Of a stretch of 15,285 bases of DNA, positions 1-6,846 are shown piece by piece. Both the position numbers and the translations under genes were made by a program. How positions within the stretch are numbered: position 1 is the first letter of the stretch; each line of letters starts with the position of its first letter. Under the pieces are notes generated by a model, which was not told the origin of the DNA, searched no databases, and worked only from the letters and a program-made list of their open reading frames with translations. Source of the DNA: an uncultured cyanobacterium (GTDB lineage: Bacteria; Cyanobacteriota; Cyanobacteriia; Cyanobacteriales; Chroococcidiopsidaceae); assembly GCA_946221495.1 (NCBI GenBank), contig CAMIFA010000127.1, positions 1 through 15,285 on the forward strand, in the 5' to 3' direction.

Positions 1-62
1 TTTTCCTCCCCTCTATCGCAGGTTCAGGCTAATTTTATGTCCAAATAGTGAAGTTATGTTAA
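1..62 (-). promoter_or_regulatory. Possible leftward promoter and Shine-Dalgarno for a gene starting outside the window
   Basis: Read on the minus strand, the first 13 bases are GAGGGGAGGAAAA, a strong Shine-Dalgarno followed by A's that would sit just before a start codon off the left edge. Further upstream on the same strand, TTAACA (62-57) and CATAAA (39-34) are 17 bases apart and resemble -35 and -10 boxes. No coding sequence of such a gene lies in the window, so this is inferred from the signals alone. Confidence 0.25.
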
Positions 63-773
63 ACTAGTGTGTAGTATAATATACGCAAACATTATAAATA
101 AAAGTTGTCTGCTTCCAAACAGCGATTTTTAGCCTTATTAAAGGTACTCAGTTCTTACAGGAGCTTCTCTTATAAATTAACGATTATTCCTGTAAGCATA
201 TTCTCATTTATGTCAACCATTAGTTCTTCTTCTGAAGGTTCTACGCTGTACTCCGTAGTCATTTCTTCAGCATACTATCTGCCACTTTATCCGCTTTTCA
301 TAGCACAAATACTGTTTAAGCTAAAATACTCTGTTAAGAAAAATCCAAAGTGTAGCTGGAAGATAGCATTAGCCTTTTCATAGTTATTCAATTTAACTAT
401 AGCGATCTCATTTGAGTTGTAAAAATTACTTTTTTAACGAACCGCCAAGGACACAAAGAGCACTAAGAAAAGAAAGAAAGGATTTCACGAGTCATTTAGG
501 ACTGCTATAGTATTGATAGAGTAATTCCCTCTTAATATATGTTTTGGTGCTGTCAGTCAATCAAATAATAGCTACCCTAAATTTGGTATCCTTGAGATAG
601 AGAGTATTAACCCTGAGTCAATAAATTCTTAACTTAGTTGCTCAGTTTTCGTAATGGTTTTGTAGCAGCGTATTAGCTAGTACCATTTTTAACTAACTCT
701 CTAGATAGAATTTCTATTGGTGAGAAATTGGAACAATAAGGGGGATAAGTATCATATCCTAGCGATTCATTCT
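63..773. other. Long, mostly non-coding stretch with decayed appearance
   Basis: No convincing gene was found. A plus-strand frame of 92 codons (105-383) opens with TTG, has no Shine-Dalgarno and encodes a Ser/Leu-rich low-complexity product, so it is not called. On the minus strand, 262-170 encodes a 30-residue acidic peptide beginning MTTEYSVEPSEEEL; its composition is more protein-like, but it has no clear ribosome site. TATAAT at 75-80 is an isolated -10-like box. A dispersed-type repeat lies at 401-480. The stretch may be a degraded insertion or gene remnant between real genes. Confidence 0.4.
401..480. repeat. Cyanobacterial dispersed intergenic repeat (AACGAACCGCCAAGGAC type)
   Basis: AACGAACCGCCAAGGACACA begins at 436 and runs into a purine-rich tail of AAGAG/AAGAAA units to 480. 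Just before it, 401-420 reads AGCGATCTCATTTGAGTTGT. Both segments resemble short sequence families I recall as recurring between genes in many cyanobacterial genomes. There is no second copy in the window, so repetitiveness rests on recall and not on this sequence. Confidence 0.45.
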
Positions 774-1670
774 ATGGGCTTTAATTTGTTTGACTTATTC
801 TGGGTTTTCATCTTTCTCTCTTCGCTACAACCTATATGGCAACGCCGTCAAATCGAATATCGGCGTATCCAAGCCTTAAAGACGTTTGAACGAGAGCGCA
901 ATAGTCGGATAATTTTGCTGATTCATCGCCAAGAATCGCTTAGTTTATTGGGAATTCCGATATCGCGCTACATTACTATAGAAGACTCGGAACAGATCCT
1001 ACGAGCTATTCGCCTTACTCCGCCAGATGTGCCAATTGATTTAATTTTGCACACACCAGGTGGTCTGGTATTAGCAACTGAGCAAATCGCTAGAGCTTTA
1101 ATCCGCCATCCGGCAAAAGTCACTGTATTTGTACCACATTATGCTATGAGCGGCGGTACGATGTTAGCGCTAGCATCCGACGAAATTATTATGGATGCCA
1201 ACGCTGTTTTAGGACCAGTTGACCCACAGTTGGGTAACTTCCCAGCAGCTAGTATTATGAAGGTCGTTGAAGATAAACCGATTGGTGAAATTGACGATCA
1301 AACACTGATCATGGCAGATTTATCGCGCAAAGCGATCGCCCAAGTGCAAAGGTTTGTGCGGACTTTATTAAAAGATGCTATCCCCAAACCGAAAATTGAG
1401 CCAGACAAAATTGAATCTATTATTGATGCGCTGACTACTGGGCGTGTTACCCATGACTATCCAATTACGGTGGAAGAAGCAACAGAAATGGGGCTGCCAA
1501 TTACAGTAGGATTGCCCAGAATAATCTACGACTTAATGGAATTGTATCCCCAACCACAGGGGGGTCGTCCTAGTGTGCAGTATATTCCCATGCCGTATGG
1601 CGATCGCGCTCCAGCTCTACCCGCTCCCAAAGGCAGACCATTTGAGGGACCCAAACCAGCTGAACCGTAA
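774..1670 (+). CDS. Membrane-anchored SDH/ClpP-crotonase-fold serine peptidase homologue
   Basis: This looks like the SDH (serine dehydrogenase proteinase, SppA/ClpP-like) family, here 298 residues. Residues 3-21 form one hydrophobic segment, likely an N-terminal anchor, followed by a basic stretch rich in Arg and Gln (QRRQIEYRR). The catalytic fold follows: HTPGG at 93-97 (oxyanion-hole type), MSGG at 125-128 with S126 as probable nucleophile, and GPVDPQLG at 147-154. The C-terminal 35 or so residues are rich in Pro and Gly. I chose ATG 774 over TTG 717 because the conserved protein begins at MGFNLFDLFW and the extra 19 residues have neither conservation that I recognise nor a ribosome site. 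No clear Shine-Dalgarno precedes 774 either. Peptidase activity and substrate are not shown by the sequence; family members are usually annotated only by fold. It is separated from the next gene by a convergent terminator. Confidence 0.8.
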   Translation: MGFNLFDLFWVFIFLSSLQPIWQRRQIEYRRIQALKTFERERNSRIILLIHRQESLSLLGIPISRYITIEDSEQILRAIRLTPPDVPIDLILHTPGGLVLATEQIARALIRHPAKVTVFVPHYAMSGGTMLALASDEIIMDANAVLGPVDPQLGNFPAASIMKVVEDKPIGEIDDQTLIMADLSRKAIAQVQRFVRTLLKDAIPKPKIEPDKIESIIDALTTGRVTHDYPITVEEATEMGLPITVGLPRIIYDLMELYPQPQGGRPSVQYIPMPYGDRAPALPAPKGRPFEGPKPAEP

Positions 1671-1685
1671 TTAACTAAGTACAAG

Positions 1686-1723
1686 AAAGGATGAAGTAAT
1701 ATCCTCGATTATTTTCATCCTTT
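1686..1723. terminator. Bidirectional terminator between convergent genes
   Basis: A perfect 10-bp inverted repeat, AAAGGATGAA (1686-1695) with TTCATCCTTT (1714-1723), encloses an 18-base loop. It lies between the ends of the plus-strand peptidase gene and the minus-strand hydrolase gene. The arms end in short T-runs in both directions, as expected for a shared terminator, although neither run is long. Confidence 0.6.
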
Positions 1724-1728
1724 ATCCT

Positions 1729-2643
1729 TCAATCTTTTGATTGCTGCAATATCCAGTCTTGCAAAATTGGATTAACTAACTCTGGTGCTTCGTCTTGTGG
1801 GCAATGCCCTATACCTTCTAAGGGAATAAACTTTTGTACAGAGGGAAATTTAGCTAATTCGCGACCCAGTGCTACTGGTTCCCAACGGTCAGCAGTTCCC
1901 CACAGCATAATTGCCGGACAAGGTAACACTGCTAGTAAATCTTCAGGTAGTGGACCTTGGGAATAAGCGGTAAAGGCAACAAATACTGCCACTGCACCAG
2001 GATCACGCGCCGGAGCTAAGAGGATATCTACTAACTCGTCTGTCACTGCTTCTGGATGAGCATATGCTTGTTGAAGAATTTTCCGCACTGTTTTCGGTTT
2101 GGCAAGTTGATTGAAGAAAAATTGACTAATTGGCTGAAACGATAACAAGCGTTGGACGAGGGGCGCTCCAAAGCGTCGATACAGAGGTAAATTAATCCGT
2201 TTGCGATCGTGTAGTAGCCTTAGAGAACAGTTGAGTAGGGCAACACTCAAAGCAATGTCTGGTGCATCCACTGCTGCTTGCATTACGGCAATACAACCAA
2301 TTGAGTTACCAACTAAATGAGCTGGTTCTCCAACAACCTCTCGACAAAAATCAATTATTTGCTGTCCCCAAGTTTCAAATGAATATTGAATTTGTTCACC
2401 TGGTTTCAAATCTCCAGGCGCAGGTTTAGCTGAATTGCCAAAGCCAATTAAGTCAATGGCATAAACACGGGCATTTTGCGCCAAGGCGGGAATATTCTTA
2501 GACCAATGCCACCAAGAAGCGCCAAAGCCATGCACAAGGACAATAGCTGCTCCTGCATTTCCTTGAGCTTGGTAGCAGATAGGGAAACCTTGCCAAATCC
2601 AGGTTTTTGTTGTGGTTGATAGGGTGGAAGTAGAGAGGGTCAT
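1729..2643 (-). CDS. Alpha/beta-hydrolase related to chloroplast pheophytinase-like hydrolases
   Basis: This is a 304-residue alpha/beta hydrolase. It shows the oxyanion-hole motif HGFGAS (38-43), YAIDLIGFGNSAKP (61-74), and the nucleophile elbow GNSIG (112-116) with S114. D252 in WGTADRWEP and H280 in GIGHCPQDE complete the triad. The layout, with a lid region rich in hydrophobic residues near 140-235 and the PLPEDLL and HCPQDE.PE.VNP blocks, resembles plant chloroplast hydrolases around pheophytinase and chlorophyll dephytylase. A phytyl-ester or lipid-ester substrate is therefore possible but unproven; a haloalkane dehalogenase-like or general esterase role is the alternative. I chose ATG 2643 over an in-frame TTG 30 bases upstream, which would add an unconvincing ten residues. 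It is divergent from the agmatinase-family gene across a 157-base region containing a dyad. Confidence 0.8.
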   Translation of the reverse strand: MTLSTSTLSTTTKTWIWQGFPICYQAQGNAGAAIVLVHGFGASWWHWSKNIPALAQNARVYAIDLIGFGNSAKPAPGDLKPGEQIQYSFETWGQQIIDFCREVVGEPAHLVGNSIGCIAVMQAAVDAPDIALSVALLNCSLRLLHDRKRINLPLYRRFGAPLVQRLLSFQPISQFFFNQLAKPKTVRKILQQAYAHPEAVTDELVDILLAPARDPGAVAVFVAFTAYSQGPLPEDLLAVLPCPAIMLWGTADRWEPVALGRELAKFPSVQKFIPLEGIGHCPQDEAPELVNPILQDWILQQSKD

Positions 2644-2702
2644 GGAATTACTTATTTTAACGACACGGCACAAGGCGGAAAGCTTGCTGTAAGACTCTCT
2701 TT

Positions 2703-2721
2703 ATTGTGACTAATTCACAAT
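2703..2721. promoter_or_regulatory. CRP-like dyad in the divergent intergenic region
   Basis: ATTGTGA-CTAAT-TCACAAT is a perfect inverted repeat with 7-base arms and a 5-base spacer, located between two divergent genes. Its TGTGA and TCACA half-sites match those of CRP/FNR-family regulators (cyanobacterial SyCRP1 uses TGTGA-N6-TCACA), but the spacer here is 5, not 6. It lies 60 bases from the hydrolase start and 80 from the ureohydrolase start, so it could act on either promoter. The regulator is inferred and could be another dimeric protein. Confidence 0.45.
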
Positions 2722-2800
2722 TTGTTGATTGAGGTAGTGCCGTTACAGTTAGGAGTGTGTAAGGATCAGGAGTCGCATTAATTTAATAACTATCTTTGTC

Positions 2801-3718
2801 ATGCTGGCACAAACTTCTACTTCTGTTCTGCCATTCCTTGGATCTGATGTAGCGGCAGATTACGACGCTGCCCAAGTCGTCATATTACCAATTCCCTACG
2901 AGGCAACAACTACCTATCGGCGTGGCTGTGAAAATGGTCCAGATGCAATTTTAGAAGCATCCCAGCAGGTGGAATACTACGATGAGGAACTGGATCGAGA
3001 AACTTGCCGTGATTTGGGAATTTATACTTACAGCGCGATCGCAGACACCCGCAACAATCATCCTGTGTCAGCCCAAGAAATGCTACAAGTTACTCAAGAA
3101 ACAGTATCTAAGTTACTTGCTGATGGCAAGTTTGTTATTGCTTTAGGCGGTGAACATAGTATTACAACTGGCGTTGTTGAAGCTTATCGTCAAGCTGATC
3201 CTCATGAATTATTTACAGTAATTCAAATCGATGCTCATGGTGATTTGCGTCATGAATACGAAGGCTCAATCCACAATCATGCTTGTGTAATGCGCCGCAT
3301 TGTAGATATGGGTTTGCCAACAGTTCAAATTGGCATTCGGGCTATTTGTAAAGAAGAAGCAGATTTGATTAAAGAGAAAAATTTAACTTTATTTCGAGCG
3401 CGGGAAATTGCAGCACAACCGAATTGGATTGAAAACGCGATCGCTGCTATCCCCACTCAAAAAGTTTTTCTCACAATTGATTTAGACGGCATTGATCCGA
3501 CTTTAATTCCCGGTGTTGGCACTCCCGAACCAGGTGGCTTAAATTGGTATGCGCTGACAACATTTTTACGCTCTGTGTTTGCAACTTATCAGGTAATTGG
3601 CTGTGATGTTATGGAGCTAGCACCAGTCGGGGACTCGGTAGTTTCCGAATTTACAGCAGCGAAATTAATTTATAAACTCATAGGCTATCAAGCAGTGAAA
3701 GAGAAACTAAGCAGATAA
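2801..3718 (+). CDS. speB: Agmatinase-family ureohydrolase
   Basis: This arginase/agmatinase-superfamily enzyme has 305 residues, the normal length for SpeB. Metal ligands are visible in the usual order: GGEHS (116-120, H119), DAHGDLR (144-150, with D144, H146 and D148) and TIDLDGIDP (225-233, with D227 and D229), followed by GVGTPEPGG and DVMELAP. The HNHACVMRR block (158-166) is typical of bacterial agmatinases. The likely reaction is agmatine to putrescine plus urea in the cytosol, using two Mn ions. Some cyanobacterial relatives act on other guanidino compounds, including free guanidine in the longer nickel enzyme GdmH. The HypA/HypB-type genes that I recall accompanying GdmH are absent here. 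The substrate therefore remains an inference. The ATG start has no strong Shine-Dalgarno; AGGAG lies about 28 bases upstream. Confidence 0.88.
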   Translation: MLAQTSTSVLPFLGSDVAADYDAAQVVILPIPYEATTTYRRGCENGPDAILEASQQVEYYDEELDRETCRDLGIYTYSAIADTRNNHPVSAQEMLQVTQETVSKLLADGKFVIALGGEHSITTGVVEAYRQADPHELFTVIQIDAHGDLRHEYEGSIHNHACVMRRIVDMGLPTVQIGIRAICKEEADLIKEKNLTLFRAREIAAQPNWIENAIAAIPTQKVFLTIDLDGIDPTLIPGVGTPEPGGLNWYALTTFLRSVFATYQVIGCDVMELAPVGDSVVSEFTAAKLIYKLIGYQAVKEKLSR

Positions 3719-3901
3719 GGCTCACTTTCAGCACATTTGTAAGGATTTAGTGTAGGTCTGTCTTACAGTCCACTTATGAAGCACAAACTTGTTTTCTGCT
3801 CTTTTTCCTTTACGTCTTCTTTGTAACTAGAGACAGACAACCCCTCTACTGCTATCTTAAATTGGAGGCAATTGCAACTGAACTGAATTAATTTTAAATA
3901 C

Positions 3902-4630
3902 ATGGTGATACCTTATAGGCGGATTTTACTGAAACTCAGCGGTGAAGCCTTGATGGGCAACCTGGGTTACGGAATTGATCCAGGGGTTGTTCAAGAAATC
4001 GCAGATGAAGTGGCTGAAATTGTTGCCAGTGGCGTTCAGGTCGCTATTGTAGTAGGTGGTGGTAATATTTTTCGTGGCGTTAAAGCGTCAGCAGCTGGTA
4101 TGGATCGGGCAACTGCTGACTATATTGGCATGATTGCCACTGTCATGAATGCTCTAACGCTTCAAGATTGTCTAGAACGGACGGGGGTACAATCGCGGGT
4201 GCAAACAGCGATCGCTATGCAAGAGGTAGCAGAACCATATATCCGGCGACGTGCTATTCGTCACCTCGAAAAAGGGCGAGTGGTAATTTTTGGCGCTGGA
4301 TCGGGAAATCCCTTCTTCACGACTGACACTACGGCTGCTTTAAGAGCTGCGGAAATTGATGCCGAGGTGATTTTTAAAGCGACTAAGGTAGATGGAGTTT
4401 ACGATGCTGATCCCCATCTGCATCCTGAAGCTAAACGCTATCAAAGCTTGACCTACGGTCACGTTCTCACTCAAGATTTACGGGTAATGGATAGTACCGC
4501 GATCGCTTTGTGTAAAGAAAACAATATCCCGATTCTGGTATTTGACCTCTCGGTACGGGGTAACATCCACCGCGCGGTAATGGGAGAAGCAATTGGAACT
4601 CTTGTAGGAGGTTTTTGTGAAGTTAGCTGA
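3902..4630 (+). CDS. pyrH: UMP kinase (uridylate kinase)
   Basis: This 242-residue protein is a bacterial-type UMP kinase of the amino-acid-kinase fold, converting UMP to UDP with ATP in pyrimidine nucleotide synthesis. It has LKLSGEAL (10-17) for phosphate binding, VVGGGNIFRG (50-59), GAGSGNPFFTTDTTAALRA (131-149) for nucleotide and UMP contacts, and ATKVDGVYDADP (160-171). Length and motif order match the family throughout. The ATG start has no nearby Shine-Dalgarno; GGAGG at 3864-3868 is too far upstream. The gene overlaps frr by 14 bases, and the frr Shine-Dalgarno is inside its last codons, so the two are almost certainly co-transcribed. The same gene order is common across bacteria. Confidence 0.97.
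   Translation: MVIPYRRILLKLSGEALMGNLGYGIDPGVVQEIADEVAEIVASGVQVAIVVGGGNIFRGVKASAAGMDRATADYIGMIATVMNALTLQDCLERTGVQSRVQTAIAMQEVAEPYIRRRAIRHLEKGRVVIFGAGSGNPFFTTDTTAALRAAEIDAEVIFKATKVDGVYDADPHLHPEAKRYQSLTYGHVLTQDLRVMDSTAIALCKENNIPILVFDLSVRGNIHRAVMGEAIGTLVGGFCEVS
4606..4611 (+). promoter_or_regulatory. Shine-Dalgarno of frr inside pyrH
   Basis: AGGAGG lies 5 bases before the GTG at 4617 and inside the final pyrH codons. It decides the GTG start of frr and suggests that frr translation is coupled to that of pyrH. Confidence 0.85.
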
Positions 4631-5165
4631 AGCTGAGACTACAATGCAAAAAACCGTTGAGGCAACTCAACGCTCTTTTAATACAATCCGTACTGGTCGT
4701 GCTAATGCAAGTCTACTTGACCGCGTAATGGTGGAATATTACGGTTCTCCAACACCACTTAAATCTCTAGCAAATATTAGTACCCCTGACGCGAGTACAA
4801 TCATGATTCAACCGTATGACCGTAACACCTTGAACTTGATTGAGAAGGCAATTTCTTTATCAGATGTCGGGTTAACTCCAAATAATGACGGCTCGATGAT
4901 TCGGCTGAATATTCCGCAGTTAACAAGCGATCGCCGTAAAGAATTTGTCAAACTTGCTGCCAAGTATGCTGAAGAAGGGCGTGTTGGCATCCGTAATATC
5001 CGCCGCGATGCGCTGGACTCTATTCGTAAGCAAGAAAAAAACAGTGAAATTTCGGAGGATGAAGCACGGGATCAGCAGGATACACTGCAAAAAATGACTA
5101 ACAAATACACTAGTAAAATTGATGAATTACTTGCAGAAAAAGAAAAAGAAATTACAACTGTTTAA
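4617..5165 (+). CDS. frr: Ribosome recycling factor
   Basis: This is a 182-residue ribosome recycling factor, which with EF-G splits post-termination ribosomes. Family length is about 185. Characteristic blocks are RTGRANASLLDRV (25-37), the YYGSPTPLKSLANI beta region, IQPYD and SLSDVGLTPNNDGSMIRLNIP. The long helical C-terminal domain contains TSDRRKEF, RNIRRDALDSIRKQEK and EDEARDQQ. Translation starts at GTG, supported by a perfect AGGAGG with 5-base spacing. The start overlaps the end of pyrH by 14 bases in another frame. The gene is complete and nothing is abnormal in the protein. Confidence 0.97.
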   Translation: MKLAEAETTMQKTVEATQRSFNTIRTGRANASLLDRVMVEYYGSPTPLKSLANISTPDASTIMIQPYDRNTLNLIEKAISLSDVGLTPNNDGSMIRLNIPQLTSDRRKEFVKLAAKYAEEGRVGIRNIRRDALDSIRKQEKNSEISEDEARDQQDTLQKMTNKYTSKIDELLAEKEKEITTV

Positions 5166-5673
5166 ACAAAATGTTGTTAAAGAAATTTTTGGTGAGTACA
5201 CACAATTAAATCGGTAGTTAGCATTTTAACTTCAATTGCTGGCGCTAAAACTAATTTCTAGATTCAGTAGCTAGTAAGAACACAAAGGTTATTGAGTTGA
5301 TAAATTCCGGTTATGCTGCTCAGTTTTTTGCTAAATAGCAATTAAAAATAGATTTGTGGCTACATTAGATTTTTTGGTTGGTGTTGATAATAATTGTGGA
5401 AAAGTAATTAGCTAAAAAACTAACTGAATATGTAAAGTTGATATTAAGTAACTTTGATGTTAACGTTAGCGGCAAAGTGAATAAAATGAAGTTCAGTTAA
5501 TAAATTATTGGTGTTGCATCCAAGAATTACGAAAATGGATGACATACTTTTATCGCTCAAACAAAAGGCTTGACTACTGTTGTGATTTAAGGCTCAACAA
5601 AGAAAGCAAAATTTATCTCAAGCCTTCTGAGGCTATTATGCTTAGAAAAATTTAGGAGCAAAATTTTAGGCTT
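5166..5673. other. Intergenic region, no gene seen
   Basis: This 508-base AT-rich stretch has no credible open frame; the longest candidates with an ATG are about a dozen codons. It holds a small palindrome, TTGCTAAATAGCAA (5328-5341), and a short hairpin, AGCCT-TCTG-AGGCT (5621-5634), 40 bases before the next start. TTGACT at 5570-5575 could be a -35 box, but no matching -10 is found 16-18 bases later. It is an unusually long leader for a housekeeping-type gene and could contain an unrecognised promoter or small RNA. Confidence 0.5.
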
Positions 5674-6807
5674 ATGTACGATTGTATTGTCGTCGGTGCA
5701 GGTCCAGCTGGTGGAACAGCTGCTTATCATTTAGCCAAACGGGGACGTGCTGTTTTAGTTCTGGAAAAAGAATCGTTGCCACGATATAAGCCTTGTGGTG
5801 GTGGAGTATCACCTGCGATCGCCAAATGGTTTGATTTTGACTTTTCGCCAGCAATTTCTACAAAAGTAGACACAATTCGCTTTACCTGGAAAATGGGTGA
5901 TCCCGTACAAGCTGGGCTAAAGACACCAGAACCAATGTGGATGGTAAGGCGGGATGTTTTTGATCATTTCTTGATTCAGCAAGCACAAAAGCAAGGAGCT
6001 GAACTCCAAGATAAAACCGAAGTAAAGTCAATTCAGTTTAAAAGCGATCACTGGGATGTGACTACAACTAACGGCACAGTCTCCGGTCGTTATTTAATTG
6101 CCGCCGATGGAGCCAAAGGACCAATGGCAAAATTGTTAGGCTTTAAAGAGCGCCAGCGTCGTTTGGGGGGAGCGTTAGAAGCTGAAGCGCCTGCGAATGT
6201 GGAAAATAGTAATATTGCCCACTTCGAGTTCGGCATGGTCAAAAATGGCTATATTTGGAACTTCCCCAAGGCTGATGGCTATTCAATCGGCATTGGTACA
6301 TTTCGGGGTGGCGAAGGGCAAGATTTTAAGAAGATTTTGAGCGAGTACGGTACGCTGTTTGGCATAGATATCAAAACTAGCAAGCAGTACGGTCATCCGC
6401 TTTGTCTGTGGGATGGTAATCAAAAGCTGCATACCCAAAATGCGCTTTTGGCAGGTGAAGCCGCTTGTGTAGTCGATCCGATGACAGCAGAAGGAATTCG
6501 TCCTTCAATTTTTAGTGCGCTAAAAGCAGCTGAAGCAATTGATCGGGCGATCGCCGGCGATCTTGACGCTCTCCAAAAATACACCCAAATCATTACTGAA
6601 GAATGGGGTTCTGATATGGTGTGGGCGCAGCGTTTAGCAGGAGTGTTCTACCGTATCCCTGGTGTTGGCTACAAAGTGGGTGTTAAGCGCCCATCTGCGA
6701 CTCAGCGTATGGGTCAGATCCTCTGTGGGGAAATGAAATATGGTGATGTTGCTGGTCGCGCTCTCAAGCGTCTCAGTGGCAGTTTATTACCTGGTATGGG
6801 CGGCTAA
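5674..6807 (+). CDS. Geranylgeranyl-reductase-family FAD-dependent oxidoreductase
   Basis: This is a 377-residue flavoprotein of the geranylgeranyl reductase family. It has the FAD-binding GAGPAGG (8-14), PCGGG (40-44), VRRDVFD (91-97), AADGAKGP (143-150) and GEAACVVDPMTAEGIRPS (261-278). YIWNFP (193-198), then seven residues, then GIG (206-208) exactly fits the prenyl-reductase pattern YxWxFPx7-8GxG. Such enzymes saturate isoprenoid double bonds using FAD and an electron donor. True cyanobacterial ChlP, which makes phytyl chains for chlorophyll and tocopherol, is somewhat longer and has a different N-terminus by my recollection, so this is more likely a paralogue with an unassigned substrate. 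Location after frr is, as I recall, common in cyanobacteria. ATG 5674 is the first in-frame start after a stop codon; AGGAG lies 15 bases upstream, which is a long spacing. Confidence 0.85.
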   Translation: MYDCIVVGAGPAGGTAAYHLAKRGRAVLVLEKESLPRYKPCGGGVSPAIAKWFDFDFSPAISTKVDTIRFTWKMGDPVQAGLKTPEPMWMVRRDVFDHFLIQQAQKQGAELQDKTEVKSIQFKSDHWDVTTTNGTVSGRYLIAADGAKGPMAKLLGFKERQRRLGGALEAEAPANVENSNIAHFEFGMVKNGYIWNFPKADGYSIGIGTFRGGEGQDFKKILSEYGTLFGIDIKTSKQYGHPLCLWDGNQKLHTQNALLAGEAACVVDPMTAEGIRPSIFSALKAAEAIDRAIAGDLDALQKYTQIITEEWGSDMVWAQRLAGVFYRIPGVGYKVGVKRPSATQRMGQILCGEMKYGDVAGRALKRLSGSLLPGMGG

Positions 6808-6812
6808 AAATA

Positions 6813-6846
6813 GTTATGAGTTTTGATTTAATTCAAAGCTCATAAC
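6813..6846 (+). terminator. Strong hairpin terminator after the reductase gene
   Basis: The left arm GTTATGAGTTTTGA (6813-6826) pairs with TCAAAGCTCATAAC (6833-6846): 14 pairs including one G-U, with a 6-base loop. It starts 5 bases after the stop codon. There is no U-tract downstream, so it may be a hairpin-only terminator or an mRNA 3' end stabiliser; cyanobacteria lack Rho. Confidence 0.6.

Noticed and set aside
105..383. Plus-strand open frame of 92 codons starting at TTG
   Set aside because: It has no Shine-Dalgarno, a low-complexity Ser/Leu-rich translation and no recognisable motif, and sits in a decayed non-coding region.
717..773. N-terminal extension of the SDH-family protein from TTG 717
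   Set aside because: The recognisable protein begins at the ATG at 774. The extra 19 residues precede the membrane anchor without a motif or a ribosome site.
2644..2673. Ten-residue N-terminal extension of the alpha/beta hydrolase from TTG 2673
   Set aside because: The start codon is weak, no ribosome site was seen, and ATG 2643 gives the normal beginning.
2736..2755. Possible NtcA site (GTA-N8-TAC) upstream of the agmatinase gene
   Set aside because: The spacing between GTA and TAC here is 7 bases, not 8, and no -10 box is placed to suit it.
3756..3838. GTCTGTCT/AGACAGAC inverted repeat before pyrH
   Set aside because: The 8-base arms are 67 bases apart. Such pairs can arise by chance, and no supporting substructure was seen.
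5535..5573. Short frame MDDILLSLKQKA before the reductase
   Set aside because: It is only 12 codons, has no ribosome site and belongs to no known family; chance is the simplest reading.
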